A DNA stretch of 64,000 bases from Cladophialophora immunda (lineage: Eukaryota > Ascomycota > Eurotiomycetes > Chaetothyriales > Herpotrichiellaceae). The stretch is taken from positions 186,001 through 250,000 of the forward strand of contig NW_015622548.1 in NCBI RefSeq assembly GCF_000835495.1, in the 5' to 3' direction. Numbering within the stretch: position 1 is the stretch's first letter; the number at the start of each line of letters is the position of its first letter. The position numbers and the translations under genes were made by a program. Under the pieces are notes generated by a model, which searched no databases, was not told where the DNA came from, and saw nothing but the letters and a program-made list of their open reading frames with translations. This document shows, piece after piece, positions 45,221 to 56,349 of the stretch.

Positions 45221-47183
45221 GTTGAAGGAGGTTCAGGCCTTGCGGCCTGCTTCGGTAGGGACGAACAATTCGAAGGACCTGAAGGACTGAATCAAGGGAC
45301 AGCAACAATCGACTTGGAGCAGTAGTATGACTCGAAAACCAGCCAGAAACGTGTGGAGGGTCGAGGTCCGATGTTCTCCGACCGTTGGAGGTCAATGTAG
45401 GGTGCCGAGGCAGCGTGCGTCAGTGACGAAAGGCCGCTCAAGGTGGGCTGGGCGAGGCTTCCGTTTGACTGGGAGCACCGAGACAACGGACCTTCTGGGT
45501 ACGTGTGAAGGAGGAAGAGGCGATGCAGGGCAGTTCAGTGCAGAATGGAAGAGGGAAAAAAAAAACAAAAAAGAGAACTGGAAGCCGCAGGTGACAGGTG
45601 AGTGTGTGTGTGTACCGTATGTGACTCGTGCGTGTGAGCAGCAGCCAGAGAGGGACCAGGGTAGCCACCGCCCGGACGAAGGTGGTGGTGGTGGTGCTTG
45701 GGGGCGGTGGTGGTGCTCAGGCTCTCGCCCTGGCCCTGGCCCTCGTCTTTCCTCTTGGGCTTCTTCTCGGCTGTGGGGAGATTTTCTCAAGCCAGAAACA
45801 TCTGATTGTGGAGTTGATCCATGGCCTTCCCAGTGATTGGATCTCGGGCTCATGGACTGGCTGGCCTTCTCTCCTTTGGGCCCATCACCAACTCCAGCCT
45901 CTCTGTGCTTCCCTTTGCCCCGGTTTGCCCCCAAACAGCTGCCAGTCTGCGTCATTCCTTCCGACGAGGCTTGATCCTCCATCTGATTAGGGTCAGGTGC
46001 CCCCATCTCCGAATGTCCGCCGAATATCGAACTCCCCTTTTTTGCTGATGCTTGCCTCTGTTGTTGCAATTCATTTCTTTGATTCGTCTCCTAGAGTGCC
46101 ATTTCATGCATAACATGGGGTCATTCGAGCTTTTCTGAGGAGCCTCCACGTTGGTATCTGGGGCTCATCTCTGCTGTTCCACTCAGCAAGGCCTCGATTG
46201 ATGGCCATGCTCGAAATCCGGTTGACCACGGAACCCGTCGGCGCCACTTGGGACAATGGACCGTCGTCTAGTTTGGGCGTCTGGAATCCAGGGTCTCTGC
46301 AAAGAGTCTCCTGGAGTCATGAGAAAGGTGCTAAGAAGCTTGATTTGCCCCAGATCTGGTCCTGTTGTTCCAGGAAGCCCCGGGCACTCTTGACTAGCCA
46401 GGATCGAGCATGGACTGTCCTTCTCTTGCCAAAGCAAGATCTCAGGCGCGGATTTGCAGCGAAATGGCAGTGGCGCTTTCATGTTGGAACGTTCTAATGT
46501 GGCTGCTCTGGCTCCATCTGATGGATGTGGTTGATGCCTTCACCATCTCTATACCGCAGAGCTTCCCTCTCAACTACAGCTTGTGAGTTCTGAGTGACTC
46601 CTTGCTATCCCAGTGAGGTACGGGTGCATGCAAGGAAGTCTCGTGACCCAGAGGCCGATGCTTTGATGTTGTATGGCTTTGTGGCCTTCTACCTCGTCTT
46701 GTGCATGCTCCGCTGAGAACTGTCGATCCCTGGTTGGTGTTGTATACATTGGTATCAGTAGGGACCTGGGGATTCTGGCTATCGGTACGAGGAACATGGC
46801 CGCAGCATGAGGATGGCATGAACAATGCTCGTGGGCAGTTGGGCAAGGCTCGGTGAACCCCTGATGACGAGGCTGAGGAAATTGAGTGAATGAGTGAATG
46901 AGTGACCAGATCTCGCCTGTGCAACTGCCTGGTCACTTGACAGCACCAAAGAAAGAGAAAACAATGCCTGAGGCTGACATGACCTTCTTCCAAGTAACAT
47001 CACCAGCGAAAGCTCCTCTTTCTCAGTTGACACTTTGATCCAGTAGCAGAGTCACGGCGCCTGCGACATCATCTCTCTCGTTGGTCTCCGCTTTTATCAA
47101 ACCTCCTCCCATCTCGGCGCGTTTTGCACCTTTTGACATCCCCTTCTGCCCTCCCTTGGTGACCTGTCGAGAACCTCCTCACG
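45221..47183. other. 2 kb divergent spacer
   Basis: Promoters of the kinase (minus) and the PC-esterase-like gene (plus). Contains GGT-repeat sequence near 45680-45720 and GT repeats near 45600. A 225-codon minus-strand frame (45392-46069) is low-complexity His/Pro/Gly and looks like chance. Confidence 0.5.
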
Positions 47184-48514
47184 ATGGAAAAGGACGATCT
47201 GGAACCGCGACCGCAGCCACTCAGACCTCCGCTTCACACCCGCATACGATGGCACATAAGAGATGGACTTGATTACTTCAACGAGTTGAACTTCCCGCGT
47301 GTCATGTACCATCTGCTGTCCTTTGTCTACTTCTCCTTCATCCTGTATCTCACATACTACGTGCTACCCTTGCCTGGACACTGGACGCCCATCCAGCAAT
47401 CCGACAAGATCCCCATTATCTCTCAGAACTTGAACAGGTGAGTGTCAAACCAAACGTTTGACACGTTGGCAGCCAGCAGCAATCTGACATCCCATGTGAA
47501 ACAGTTACTTCGGGTCCTTTCATGGATTCTCCGAGTGCAACATTCGTGCCCTTGACCTGTATCAGCCTCCCTCACAGGATCCGCCACTCCAGGGTGCCCC
47601 CAATGTCTACTGTCCTCGCCGCAAGGAACTCCTGGAGGCCTTGTCAGGAGGGGGTCGGATCGGGTTTGATGCGCCCTACTTCCCAAGAGGTGAGAATTCT
47701 GTGGTATCCCGACACATATCATCATGATTCCTCATAACCCTCCATTTACCTAGACTGTCATTACCGCTGGTACTCGGTGGAGGAGATCTGCATGATCCTG
47801 GAACGCTTCGACGCCGTTGTCTTCGTGGGCGACTATAGCCTTCAGGCCGTCTACAACGGACTCAGCATCCTTCTGCGACAAGACTTGACGCACGGCGCCC
47901 TGCGAACTTGGGACATGGACAAGGAAAAACTCCGCCAATGCAGCTGCGACAACCAGTTCACCTCGCAGACCTGCTCCGAGCACTTCCTCACGTCCAGCCA
48001 CGACCTCACCAGCCACCCCCCAGGCCGAGCCGACCACCCTTACCTGTGCAGCCGCACGGCGCATTCCTTCCTGGAGATCAGCGCGGCGCCGGCCCCGTCC
48101 TCCGTGACGGAAAAGTTCAAGCAACTGGTGCCTCGCGTGGCACGATCGAACTACCACCCGGTCGCTATCGTCCACGGCGTGTCGCCCAACACCGCTCCCT
48201 CAGACACCGCGATCGCCTCGCTCGAGGAGTTCTTGGCCCTGGCAGACTCGTCGCACCGGAAGACGCCCATGCTGTGGGTCGGCCCCGCCGCTTCAGGCCA
48301 CACCGAGATCCGCGGCCGCAAGGGCAACCAGGAGATCTGGGACTTTGACCGCCGCCTCGCCGGCGTGGCCGAGGACAACGACGTCGACGTGCTGCGCATG
48401 TGGAACTTGACGGTGCAGGCCAACAGCTGGGACGGGATGAGGTTCGGGGAGAAGGTCGCCATCACCCAGGCGATGATGGTGTTGAACTGGCTGGCGAGGT
48501 TGCCGTCCAGCTGA
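47184..48514 (+). CDS. Type II membrane protein, GDSL/PC-esterase-like with altered catalytic motifs
   Basis: Exons 47184-47437, 47505-47689, 47754-48514; 399 aa. A short cytosolic head (MEKDDLEPRPQPLRP) precedes one membrane helix (YHLLSFVYFSFILYLTYYVL), then a lumenal or external domain. FDAVVFVGDYSLQAVYNGL lines up with the GDSxxR nucleophile block of PC-esterase/TBL/CAS1-type acyltransferases, but reads GDYS. NSWDGMRFGEKVAITQAMMV then NWL lines up with the DGxH block, but has Arg for His. Cys residues (CSCDNQFTSQTCSEHF) suggest disulfides. Known relatives acetylate or de-esterify glycans in the secretory pathway. The altered residues suggest a lost or changed activity. Assignment rests on motif spacing only, so it is moderate. 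Confidence 0.65.
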
Positions 48515-49350
48515 GGAGGAAAAGCGGCAATAGAATGATGATTTCCAAAAGGAAGCGCACAAGAACCGCTCATGTCGTCGGACTGGGTGGAAGGGATTAC
48601 TATCAACGGTCACAGGCTGCGAAACGCAAAGGAGGCCAGGTCGCCGACTGCACGAACAGCCAGCCGGCTGGTGGGAAAAACGCGAGCTACCCATAGCCCG
48701 ATTTCCAGCAACCGAAACTGGAGAAACACGCGAGGCTTGTGCTGGATGTCTTCTCATTCCCTTGAATAGCAAGAAACCGAGGGCGGGCTTGCAGATGAAT
48801 GCAAACCCATTATGACGCTGTCAGAAGGCCACATCAGGTCAAACACAGCAAAACGAAACGATCTCAGCAGACACCGTTTGAGCTCCTGGGTCTTCGGTGT
48901 TTTGTGATTCTTCGAAGGGGGTTCTAACTCAATAAAGCACATCACAGCGATGGTATTGACTGCTGCTGCTGCTGCTGCTAGAGACAGTGGTTGGCAGAAT
49001 AGAAAGGAATAATCTTTTCCTTCTGGCACCAATATAGAGGAGCATTTCACAATATTCTGCTCCTGGTCTGTGCGCGCCTTTGCCCTTCGTGCAGTTGCAT
49101 CTGTTCCTCCAACAAATGCAGTAGCAACTAGCTAGTCCGCAAGTGCACCAGACCCTCTCAGATGGGTTTCGAGGCTCGCCGGTCTGTACCCGACGATTGA
49201 CCAGCAATTTCAGTAAGAATGATCAAACCTCGCCAGGACAGAGATGTTTGTCGATCCAACAGTAGTCCCTTTGTCCCGCGTGTTTGTGGGCATGTCCTTC
49301 CTGCCCTCATTGCGAGGAGACTGATCTTAGACCATACTCTCTGCGGAGCC
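48515..49350. other. 0.8 kb convergent spacer
   Basis: 3' flanks of the two convergent genes; a short (CTG)n run at about 48960-48979. No gene seen. Confidence 0.5.
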
Positions 49351-50016
49351 TCAAAACAAGACTTCACCACTCCCCTCCGGATCCCTCCACGCGGTCTTTT
49401 TGTGTTTCAGCCGATCCCGTTTCTTCCTCTCCCTCTCTGCTTCCTTCTGTATCCGGAACACCTCTTCAACGTCCCCTTCTTCATATCCGGGAGGAGGATC
49501 GTCTTCCTTGTCAAGATCGACTTCGCCGAGCAGGAGGACGTTTTCGCCCCGCACGAGAAAGGTGCCGCGAGGGATGTCGCAGTAGAGGTTGCGAGTGGGT
49601 TGTGTTTGTCGTGGCTGCGACTGAGGGTCTGCAGGGCCCGTAGAAGCTGGTGAGGGCACAGAGACGAAATAGCGCTCCTTTGTCTCTGTGAGAACGAGGT
49701 TCGCGAATTGATCCCAGGACCGTAGCACGCCGAAAATCTTGCGTCCGTCGCGGAGGACAAGGAGGAGTTTCTCTAGAGCAAGAAAGAGTTAGAGTCATTC
49801 TCTGCAGGCATGTGGTGACATGAGAGACGCACTATCCGTCAGGTCCAGTAGTTGCGCCGCCGTGGTAAACATTTGCGGCGGTAATTGAGGAGCACCCTGA
49901 GGCGGAGGGGCCCCTGGGAAGACCGCATTTTGTTGATGTGGGTGCTGCTGTGGATGTGGTGGCCGTTGTGGCGATGCAGACTGCGGAGGAGGATCATTGA
50001 GACTGAGGTTTTCCAT
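49351..50016 (-). CDS. lsm1: Sm-like protein LSm1
   Basis: Exons 50016-49833 and 49772-49351; 60-nt intron ending in CTCTAG; 201 aa. The N-terminus is a Pro/Gln/His-rich extension (~60 residues). The Sm fold starts QMFTTAAQLLDLTD and, across the intron, KKLLLVLRDGRKIFGVLRSW then DQFANLVLTET (Sm1). Sm2 reads GTFLVRGENVLLLGEVDLDK, specific for LSm1. A charged C-terminal helix follows (EEVFRIQKEAERERKKRDRL). LSm1 replaces LSm8 in the cytoplasmic LSm1-7 ring that promotes mRNA decapping. Between Sm1 and Sm2 there are ~20 extra residues (SVPSPASTGPADPQSQ); a 51-nt in-frame piece with GT...AG ends lies there, so it may be an unspliced intron in this model. Confidence 0.95.
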
Positions 50017-50851
50017 GTTGTGAACGACACCCGATGGCACTGGTGATGGTTTGTTGTGTGGTGTCTAGTAGCTGTCACCGGTGAGGACTAAGAGAAACGT
50101 GGATGGTAGGTATGGGGCAGCTAGGATCGATTTTGATCATGGCAGCTACTGCGACCAGAAGAATCTCATAAGGGAGGTTTGTCCTCAATCATCTGCTACG
50201 GGGGACATTTCGATGGAAGTGGGATGTAAACTGTGGTGATGATGCGTACGGAGCAGCATTACCCCCAGAGGAGTATTGCTTGGCCGTTGCCAAGCGCGCG
50301 GCTCCCACGACGAATCATTGACGCCATGACCCTTGGCAATCCTTTCCCGGACCTTTTAGTTGCGCGGTCGGGCGGATGTTTGTGTATTGACAATGTGTTC
50401 CAGAAGGATGCACAGGTGTTCACTTATATGAGGTATGTTCAACCAATCAGCATATGATCCTATCTAACATCATTGCACAGAAGCCCGCGGCTACTCTCGG
50501 TAGTATAGACAGCCGCATGCGGGCCCGGATGTGTGGAAATCCCGAGCGGCAACCGCATCATTTCTCCCCATTCAGAACGGCGTAGCGGCAAAGCACCGAG
50601 CGCGTCAGTAATCACAAGGCACCATCCACAGAGAAGCCCTTTTGGGAGGCATCTCCTTTGTCAGCAGCCCATTGGGTCTTCAGCCCTGCGGATAAACAAC
50701 AAGTCCGACGGGGGGCCACTGGCATCGACCATGACTACAACTATATAATGGCTGCCTGGTAGTCTCTCGAGGCATTGAGACCCTTTCCTGAACAACAGCG
50801 TCAAGCAATCTCCTACCATCCATCCATCCATCCCCCGAGCACAGCTTCGCC
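50017..50851. other. 0.8 kb divergent spacer
   Basis: Promoters of LSM1 and the SDR gene; (CATC)n near 50818-50830 in the leader. No gene seen. Confidence 0.5.
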
Positions 50852-51919
50852 ATGTCCGTCTTTGGCTTGAAACGAATGCTTGATCAAAAGCTCAACCCGC
50901 CCAAACCACCGACCGAGTCCTTTGCTTCTCGCACAATTCTATTGACGGGCGCCACTTCAGGATTGGGGCTGGAGGCCGCAAAGAAGATCGCGGCACTCAA
51001 CGCCGAGAGGCTCATCATCACTGCGCGCAATGAAGCAAAGGGTCAGGCTGCAAAGAAGGAGATCGAGGAGTTCGTCAAGACTCAATCAGGTGATGCCACG
51101 TCCAAAAGGACAGAAATCATCCCTATGGTTCTCAACATGGGCACTTTTGCCGAAGTTCAGAAATTTGCAGAGAATCTCAAATCTGAATTCCCGGCCATCG
51201 ACGGAGCGATACTGAACGCCGGGATGATGAACTCCAAATATCTCCAGAGCAGTGATGGCTGGGAGGAGACGCTCCAAGTCAACACCCTCAGCACTTTCCT
51301 CCTTGGCGTCCTGATCTTGCCCCTCCTCATCGCATCAGCAGACTCCGGCAAGAATAAAGACTACAAGCCACATCTCACATTTATTTCCTCGGGCACTGCG
51401 TGGATCATCAAACCGCCGCAGATGAAGACGTATTTGGACAGCGAAACACCGCTTGAGGACCTGAGTGCGCAAAAGAATTTTCCCCCCGGGATCGCTGGCG
51501 GCGCAACACAGTATGGCAGGTCCAAGCTCGTGCTCGAGTACGCGGTGCGCCATCTGGCAGCATCACCTGCAGTCAAGGGTGTTGATGGCAAACCCAAAGT
51601 CATCATCAACACTGCTTGCCCGGGCCTGTGCAAGAGCGACTTGGGACGCAATGTACGCATCAACTTCCTCATCAAGTTCATCCAGTGGCTCCTCTACAGT
51701 ATCTTCGCTAGGACAGCGGAGCAGGGCGCCAATACCTACATCACGGCCCTGGTCCGGGGCGACGAGACCCACGGAGAGATGTGGAAGAATGATCGAGTGT
51801 TTGAGCCGGGTCCGATGCTGAAGACTGAAGAGGGAAAGGCATTCGGTGAGAGGATGTGGAGTGAGGTACTACAGGTCATCGCCAAAGCGAACGCCAGCAC
51901 AAAGGCCTTCTTTGGTTAA
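50852..51919 (+). CDS. Short-chain dehydrogenase, retinol dehydrogenase/WWOX-like
   Basis: Intronless, 355 aa. After ~25 residues comes SRTILLTGATSGLGLEAAKK (TGxxxGxG cofactor loop), RLIITARNEAKG (Arg after beta-2, NADP-type), AILNAGMMN (NAG), LTFISSGTAW with the catalytic Ser and QYGRSKLV (YxxxK), then NTACPGLCKSDLGRN. A hydrophobic patch FIKWLL-like (INFLIKFIQWLLYSIFARTA) after the active site may contact membrane. This is the layout of fungal retinol-dehydrogenase-like SDRs, frequent around secondary-metabolism and lipid genes. The substrate cannot be told. No second biosynthetic gene is adjacent. Confidence 0.92.
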   Translation: MSVFGLKRMLDQKLNPPKPPTESFASRTILLTGATSGLGLEAAKKIAALNAERLIITARNEAKGQAAKKEIEEFVKTQSGDATSKRTEIIPMVLNMGTFAEVQKFAENLKSEFPAIDGAILNAGMMNSKYLQSSDGWEETLQVNTLSTFLLGVLILPLLIASADSGKNKDYKPHLTFISSGTAWIIKPPQMKTYLDSETPLEDLSAQKNFPPGIAGGATQYGRSKLVLEYAVRHLAASPAVKGVDGKPKVIINTACPGLCKSDLGRNVRINFLIKFIQWLLYSIFARTAEQGANTYITALVRGDETHGEMWKNDRVFEPGPMLKTEEGKAFGERMWSEVLQVIAKANASTKAFFG

Positions 51920-53026
51920 GCATCGACTCTTTTCTTTACTTCTTTGTCGGATTTTCAAGGCCAGGCGGTTGGCGAATATTCAAGAGGTCTGTTCAGCTGA
52001 TACAAAGCGGCCATCACTGGATCATCTCCGCCGCTGAGTCGAAGACGGGGCACGCCAAACATTTGGGCCTGATTGTTATGGGAGCTAGCTCGGGTGAAAT
52101 TGGGATCAGCGCCCTCGTCGGATCTTCGGCGATGCTGCCAATGGCAAAACGGACCGGATTGAAGCCGATCATGTTGTCGCCACTGCACTCATCTTCGCGG
52201 TCGCAGCAGGGTGCCAATATCAGAGGATAGCAAGAGCATGTATTCCACATCCCGTTCTAAACGCGTCCATTCCATGACTTCTCAACAGGTGGTACCACGG
52301 CCACATGCGTCTCTGTGTAAACGGCCTAGCAGGACTGATTAGCAATCCCCGTGTGTTCAAGTTTGCACCAATCACCTCGACCGGTCGGCAAGGAAAGCTG
52401 ATGTGCTGGCAACCGCTGACAGGTCGCCCTGGCTCACCGTGCGGAGTCGCCAGAAGTCGCTACGGCACCAGTTCTTCCCAGGTCGAGCCGTTGAGGCTCC
52501 CGTGCGCGGGCTGGGCCCTTTGATCTGCGATTGTCGAGTTCATGCATCTGATCTCTTCTTTCCGCCCCGCTTCCGACGAACTCGTTGAGACGCAAAATCC
52601 GTATCTTGCCAGAGATTGTAGACGCCTCGACGATTCACTGAGGGTGCTGTTCGTTCTTGCTGGGGGGAGAGTACTCGGTATTGACATCGACACCACGACT
52701 CACCCCGCACCTTCGCCCAATTCGGCTTATCGATAGCGTGACTTCCAGCGCCGGCAACCTCCAGTGCCTCGCCCATGCCGACATGATTGATTCTGGTGAG
52801 TTTCGCCCACACCACCGTGGAACGGGTCGGATTCTTCCTTTTGCGTCATGAGATGCTCACCCCCAGTGCAGGCTTGTCCGCCAGTGTGTCGAGGTTCCCA
52901 CGTTGTCCACGATCCAGCCTCCATGCAGTTGTAAACCGAACCCTGGACTCACCGTTCAGCTCGTAGCATCGCGCCCAGCCCGCCCCGACGAGCAGACAGA
53001 AAGACGTTCCGGGGGCTTCCAGCTTG
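51920..53026. other. 1.1 kb spacer
   Basis: 3' flank of the SDR and promoter of the zinc-finger gene. No gene seen. Confidence 0.5.
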
Positions 53027-53842
53027 ATGTATTCCAGGAGCACGGGGACCCGATCCGCCACCGCGGTGCAGGTCGTCCAGGATGACGACGCAGCATCAAC
53101 GGCTTCCACGGCCGCCACGACGACCGCCACAGATGCAGTGCCACCATTGACCCGGGGGACTTCGACTGATTCATCATCGGGGCAGTCTTCGGCAGACACA
53201 GACATGGCCAGCAGCATACTGGGGGACGGATACATGCTGGAGTCACAAGAGGGAGTGTTGACGGTGCCATCTCGATACCACGAGGACGCCGATCTGCTCT
53301 GCCCATTCCAGATCCTGGACTGCGACCAGGTGTTTGCAGACATCATCCACTTCAAGATGCATGTGTTTTCGCACTTCCGCGGCCACGAGTTGCCCACCTT
53401 CGCCACCTGTTTCCTGTGCGACAACAAGTACGTCTCGAGCCCGGAGGACGACCCGGCCTTTGCGTGGAACACCATGCTATCCCACATGGTGCATGAACAC
53501 TTCCGGCAGGGCCAACAGCTCGCCACGGTGAGGACCGACTTTGGCCTGATGAAGTGGATGTACAACCGGAGGATCATCAACGATCAACAGTTCAAGAGGA
53601 CTCAGTTACTCCCGTACCAGACTGTGCTGCCAGGAACCGCCGGCACAACGAGGAGACAAGTTGTAAATGTGGCAGAGCTACCACGGGCCCCGTCGGCGTC
53701 ACCACCAGCGGCTGTAAGAGCACATCTCGCCCTGTCGATGGGGTACCAGAATGAGCCCTACACAATGAATGCCGGGCGACGGCAAGAAAGACGTCGACTC
53801 GATGCAACTCGAACCATGGTCCGAGCACACAGTTATATTTGA
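53027..53842 (+). CDS. C2H2-like zinc-finger protein of unknown role
   Basis: 271 aa from ATG 53027, no intron seen. A Ser/Thr/Ala-rich N-terminus (~85 residues) leads to two non-standard zinc-finger-like units. Unit 1, CPFQILDCDQVFADIIHFKM then HVFSH, fits C-X6-C-X12-H-X3-H. Unit 2, CFLCDNKYVSS then TMLSHMVHEH, fits C-X2-C-X21-H-X2/4-H. The part after it (TVRTDFGLMKWMYNRRIIND then QQFKRTQLLPYQ) is strongly patterned and probably folded with the fingers. I know similar unannotated ascomycete proteins of this layout but no function. DNA binding, RNA binding or protein binding are all possible. A 244-codon open frame on the opposite strand here is a shadow. Confidence 0.75.
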   Translation: MYSRSTGTRSATAVQVVQDDDAASTASTAATTTATDAVPPLTRGTSTDSSSGQSSADTDMASSILGDGYMLESQEGVLTVPSRYHEDADLLCPFQILDCDQVFADIIHFKMHVFSHFRGHELPTFATCFLCDNKYVSSPEDDPAFAWNTMLSHMVHEHFRQGQQLATVRTDFGLMKWMYNRRIINDQQFKRTQLLPYQTVLPGTAGTTRRQVVNVAELPRAPSASPPAAVRAHLALSMGYQNEPYTMNAGRRQERRRLDATRTMVRAHSYI

Positions 53843-55152
53843 CCACTCTTGCCGAACCTATGCAGGTGAGAGAGTTGGGAAAACAAAAGAAGCGATTGGA
53901 GCAACAGAGACCGTGTTTCGAGTTGGAAACACCGGCCTGAACATGGTGGTCTCTTTCAAGTTTCCAGCGAAGGGCGTATGGTTTGCATTTTCGGGTCCTC
54001 GAGGGATGTTCTCGTCGTCATCATCGATTTCGTCCTTTTCAGCGGCACTGTTTCATTGTGGCTTTGGAATAGTGGACGGCAGCATACAACCATGGTCAGA
54101 ACCGAGTTTGCTTACCGTGGTTAGAAAGGTCTGCGAAGGTTTCTGCTTGTCACGAATGAATTTTCGAAGGCATCTCGTGTAATCTTCTTATTATTAGTGG
54201 GCTTACTTACTGCCTTCGTTGCTTGGAAAAAGGGGGGGTTCTTTTTTGGACAAAGGGATTTTAGCGACTCCTTCGTAATCTTGAATGGAAAGACAGACAG
54301 CCTGAGGCCACAGACCATTCACTGCCTGCAGCAGGTGATCTCCCGTGATATTTTCGCAGTTGCTCCTGGAGATGAGAGGCGCAGGCTATTGAGAAGCATA
54401 CCTATGAAAACTGTGCTGGAGAGGAAACCGAACTGGGTTTGGTGTCTGCCTTGCCTCGCGCAGCTCGCATTTAATACCGCGCCGCGTCCCGCACGTGGCG
54501 TAGGGGGGCGGTTCTAGGCGTCTTTCCACCACCATCGCCACGAAGAGGCATGGAGAGACCGAACAAAGAGGTCAAAAGCTCTGTAAATGCCAGAGGAACA
54601 ATCTGACGTGTATAATACATACAAAGATACTCCGGTTTCAGGGATGAGGAAGGGGAAGGAAGGGGATAATAATCAAGGAAGCAAGATGGGGGAGGAAAAG
54701 GTTGGCCCCCTGATCAGCACCCACACACCCCCCGTCCAGAACGCGTCGTTGTAACGGCCAATCATTTTGTAAAGAGCGTCTCGCGTTGTCCCAGGCTCGA
54801 GGGTCATCCGCCTTCAATCCTGGTTGCACTCCTGCCCCCCACAATTCACGATCCGTCGCAAGGTCCGGCGGCTATATTTTGGGCCGGGAGGATGGAGTTG
54901 TCTCTGGGCTGCTGTCACTCCCGAACAAGCATTCCATGATTTCCTAAAGCTGTATGACAACTCCAACAGTCTCTCTATATAGAATCCGGATATGAAGCGT
55001 GCAGGAGCAAAGCCACCTGGATGGATGGGGCAGTGGGTTCCAGCGAACTTGAAACCCACAGCGCCCGGACAGTGTCAACAGGTCGGTCGTCTTGATGTAT
55101 CAGATAGCAGTAGTGAGACGCAGTTACTCTCCTGCGACAAAATCCGTCAGTC
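53843..55152. other. 1.3 kb spacer
   Basis: 3' flank of the zinc-finger gene. No gene recognised; frames are short. Confidence 0.45.
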
Positions 55153-55377
55153 ATGTTCGTTGCATCGTTTGAGAACTGGCACGGGAACAATCGCTGCGAT
55201 CAGACAGCAGTTGGTACAATTTATGCTTCCACAAGAAGTTTCAGAACAGGTCTGTGTGAAATTGTGCTTCATCAGGCAGATACAGAATGGTGCGTCACAT
55301 GGGGATGGCTTACCTCCACCTCTCTGCAGCCTTCAACTGGAATTTGCTCCAGTGTGGTTAAAGACCGTAGGGATTGA
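55153..55377 (+). CDS. Possible small cysteine-containing protein
   Basis: 74 codons from ATG 55153. MFVASFENWHGNNRCDQTAV, then FRTGLCEIVLH, EWCVTWGWLT and STGICSSVVKD give four spaced Cys and a natural-looking composition (Trp, Asn, Thr rich). The frame is open upstream of the ATG back to a TGA near 55110, so an upstream exon is possible. No signal peptide is visible in this piece. Family not recognised; it could be chance. Confidence 0.3.
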   Translation: MFVASFENWHGNNRCDQTAVGTIYASTRSFRTGLCEIVLHQADTEWCVTWGWLTSTSLQPSTGICSSVVKDRRD

Positions 55378-55452
55378 TGTTGACGACATTTTCTTCGTCT
55401 CGTAGCAGCTTTTGCCTCTCCGGTGGGCGTAGGGTGAGGCGCAACTTGGGAT

Positions 55453-56349
55453 TCATGTGCTGGGGCCGTTGGGTTTTGGTCGCTTGAAGAAGCCATCAAG
55501 ACTTTGTTGCTTTGCATCATAGGGAGATGATCCCACCCCGCCTCTGGTGCGCTTCAGGTCCAGCAGGTGATCTTTGCTGTTGACTCCATGGACGGTCATG
55601 GAATATCCGTGGAGTGCGGATGACTCGATGTCAGTCAATATCAAAGGCTGCCCCGTCCGAGGTTGGTCGGCAACTTCTGGTATGGGCTTCTGGATTGTGA
55701 CCTCTAAAAACCCAGTGTTGGTCCACGATGGCAGGTGTTCCAACGGCCGGCTGTAGCCCCAAGCTTCGACATTCGGACCCAGAGTGACATTACTGCCCCT
55801 AAATTTTCTCAGCAGCGTCTGCCACAGCACAGACAGAAAGAGGCCATGGGAAACGACCGCAACGCACTCCTGCCCCCTTTCCTGGGCGTCCTCTACACTG
55901 GCAAAGTGTGGGAGGATGAAGTCGCTCAGGAACAATTCTGCCCTTGTCACCATAGCCTCGGTGGTTTCTTGGGGGCGAAAACATGGGTCTTCTGGGTTAG
56001 GCACTCTGGGATCGAGAGCGTGCTGTGCTCTTCTCGAGGTCCACGGAACGAGCTCGAGGGAGCCGAAGTCTTGCTCTCGGAGCAGCTCGAGTTTTACCAC
56101 TCCCGGGACACCCTCGGCGGGGACCCTTGCAACTTGGTTTCTCTGGAGCTCTTCGGCGGTCATGAAAGCTCGTTGAAGATCCGAGGCATAGATTTGAGTA
56201 AACCTCAAGTTGCGGTGAGTGGTAAGATATCGCCCGAGTCGTTGGGTCTGGAGGACGCCATGGTTTGTCAACCTAGAGTCAGAGACCCCCGCCAGAAGCC
56301 CGGCAACATTATGCTCTGTCTCTCCATGTCGGATGAGAAATAGATGCAT
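55453..56349 (-). CDS. Histidine phosphatase (phosphoglycerate-mutase fold) with C-terminal PIP box
   Basis: 298 aa from ATG 56349. MHLFLIRHGETEHNVAG carries the phosphorylated His (RHGE); YASDLQRAFMTAEEL and LREQDFGSLE supply the usual Arg and Glu; VAVVSHGLFLSVLWQTLL holds the second catalytic His. These complete the histidine-phosphatase active site. The ~100 residues after the domain are predicted unstructured and end with QQSLDGFFKRPKPNGPST. QQSLDGFF fits the PCNA-interacting (PIP) box Q-x-x-[ILM]-x-x-[FY]-[FY] exactly, with basic residues (KRPK) following as in known PIP peptides. Cytosolic phosphatases of this fold act on metabolites or phosphoproteins; recruitment to PCNA is inference. 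Divergent from TIM9 257 bp away. Confidence 0.88.
   Translation of the reverse strand: MHLFLIRHGETEHNVAGLLAGVSDSRLTNHGVLQTQRLGRYLTTHRNLRFTQIYASDLQRAFMTAEELQRNQVARVPAEGVPGVVKLELLREQDFGSLELVPWTSRRAQHALDPRVPNPEDPCFRPQETTEAMVTRAELFLSDFILPHFASVEDAQERGQECVAVVSHGLFLSVLWQTLLRKFRGSNVTLGPNVEAWGYSRPLEHLPSWTNTGFLEVTIQKPIPEVADQPRTGQPLILTDIESSALHGYSMTVHGVNSKDHLLDLKRTRGGVGSSPYDAKQQSLDGFFKRPKPNGPST

Noticed and set aside
45392..46069. 225-codon minus-strand frame
   Set aside because: Low-complexity Pro/Gly/His sequence in the kinase leader, produced by GGT/GT repeats on the other strand.
52846..53580. 244-codon minus-strand frame
   Set aside because: Antisense to the zinc-finger gene, which has clear Cys/His motifs; Ser/Trp-rich shadow.
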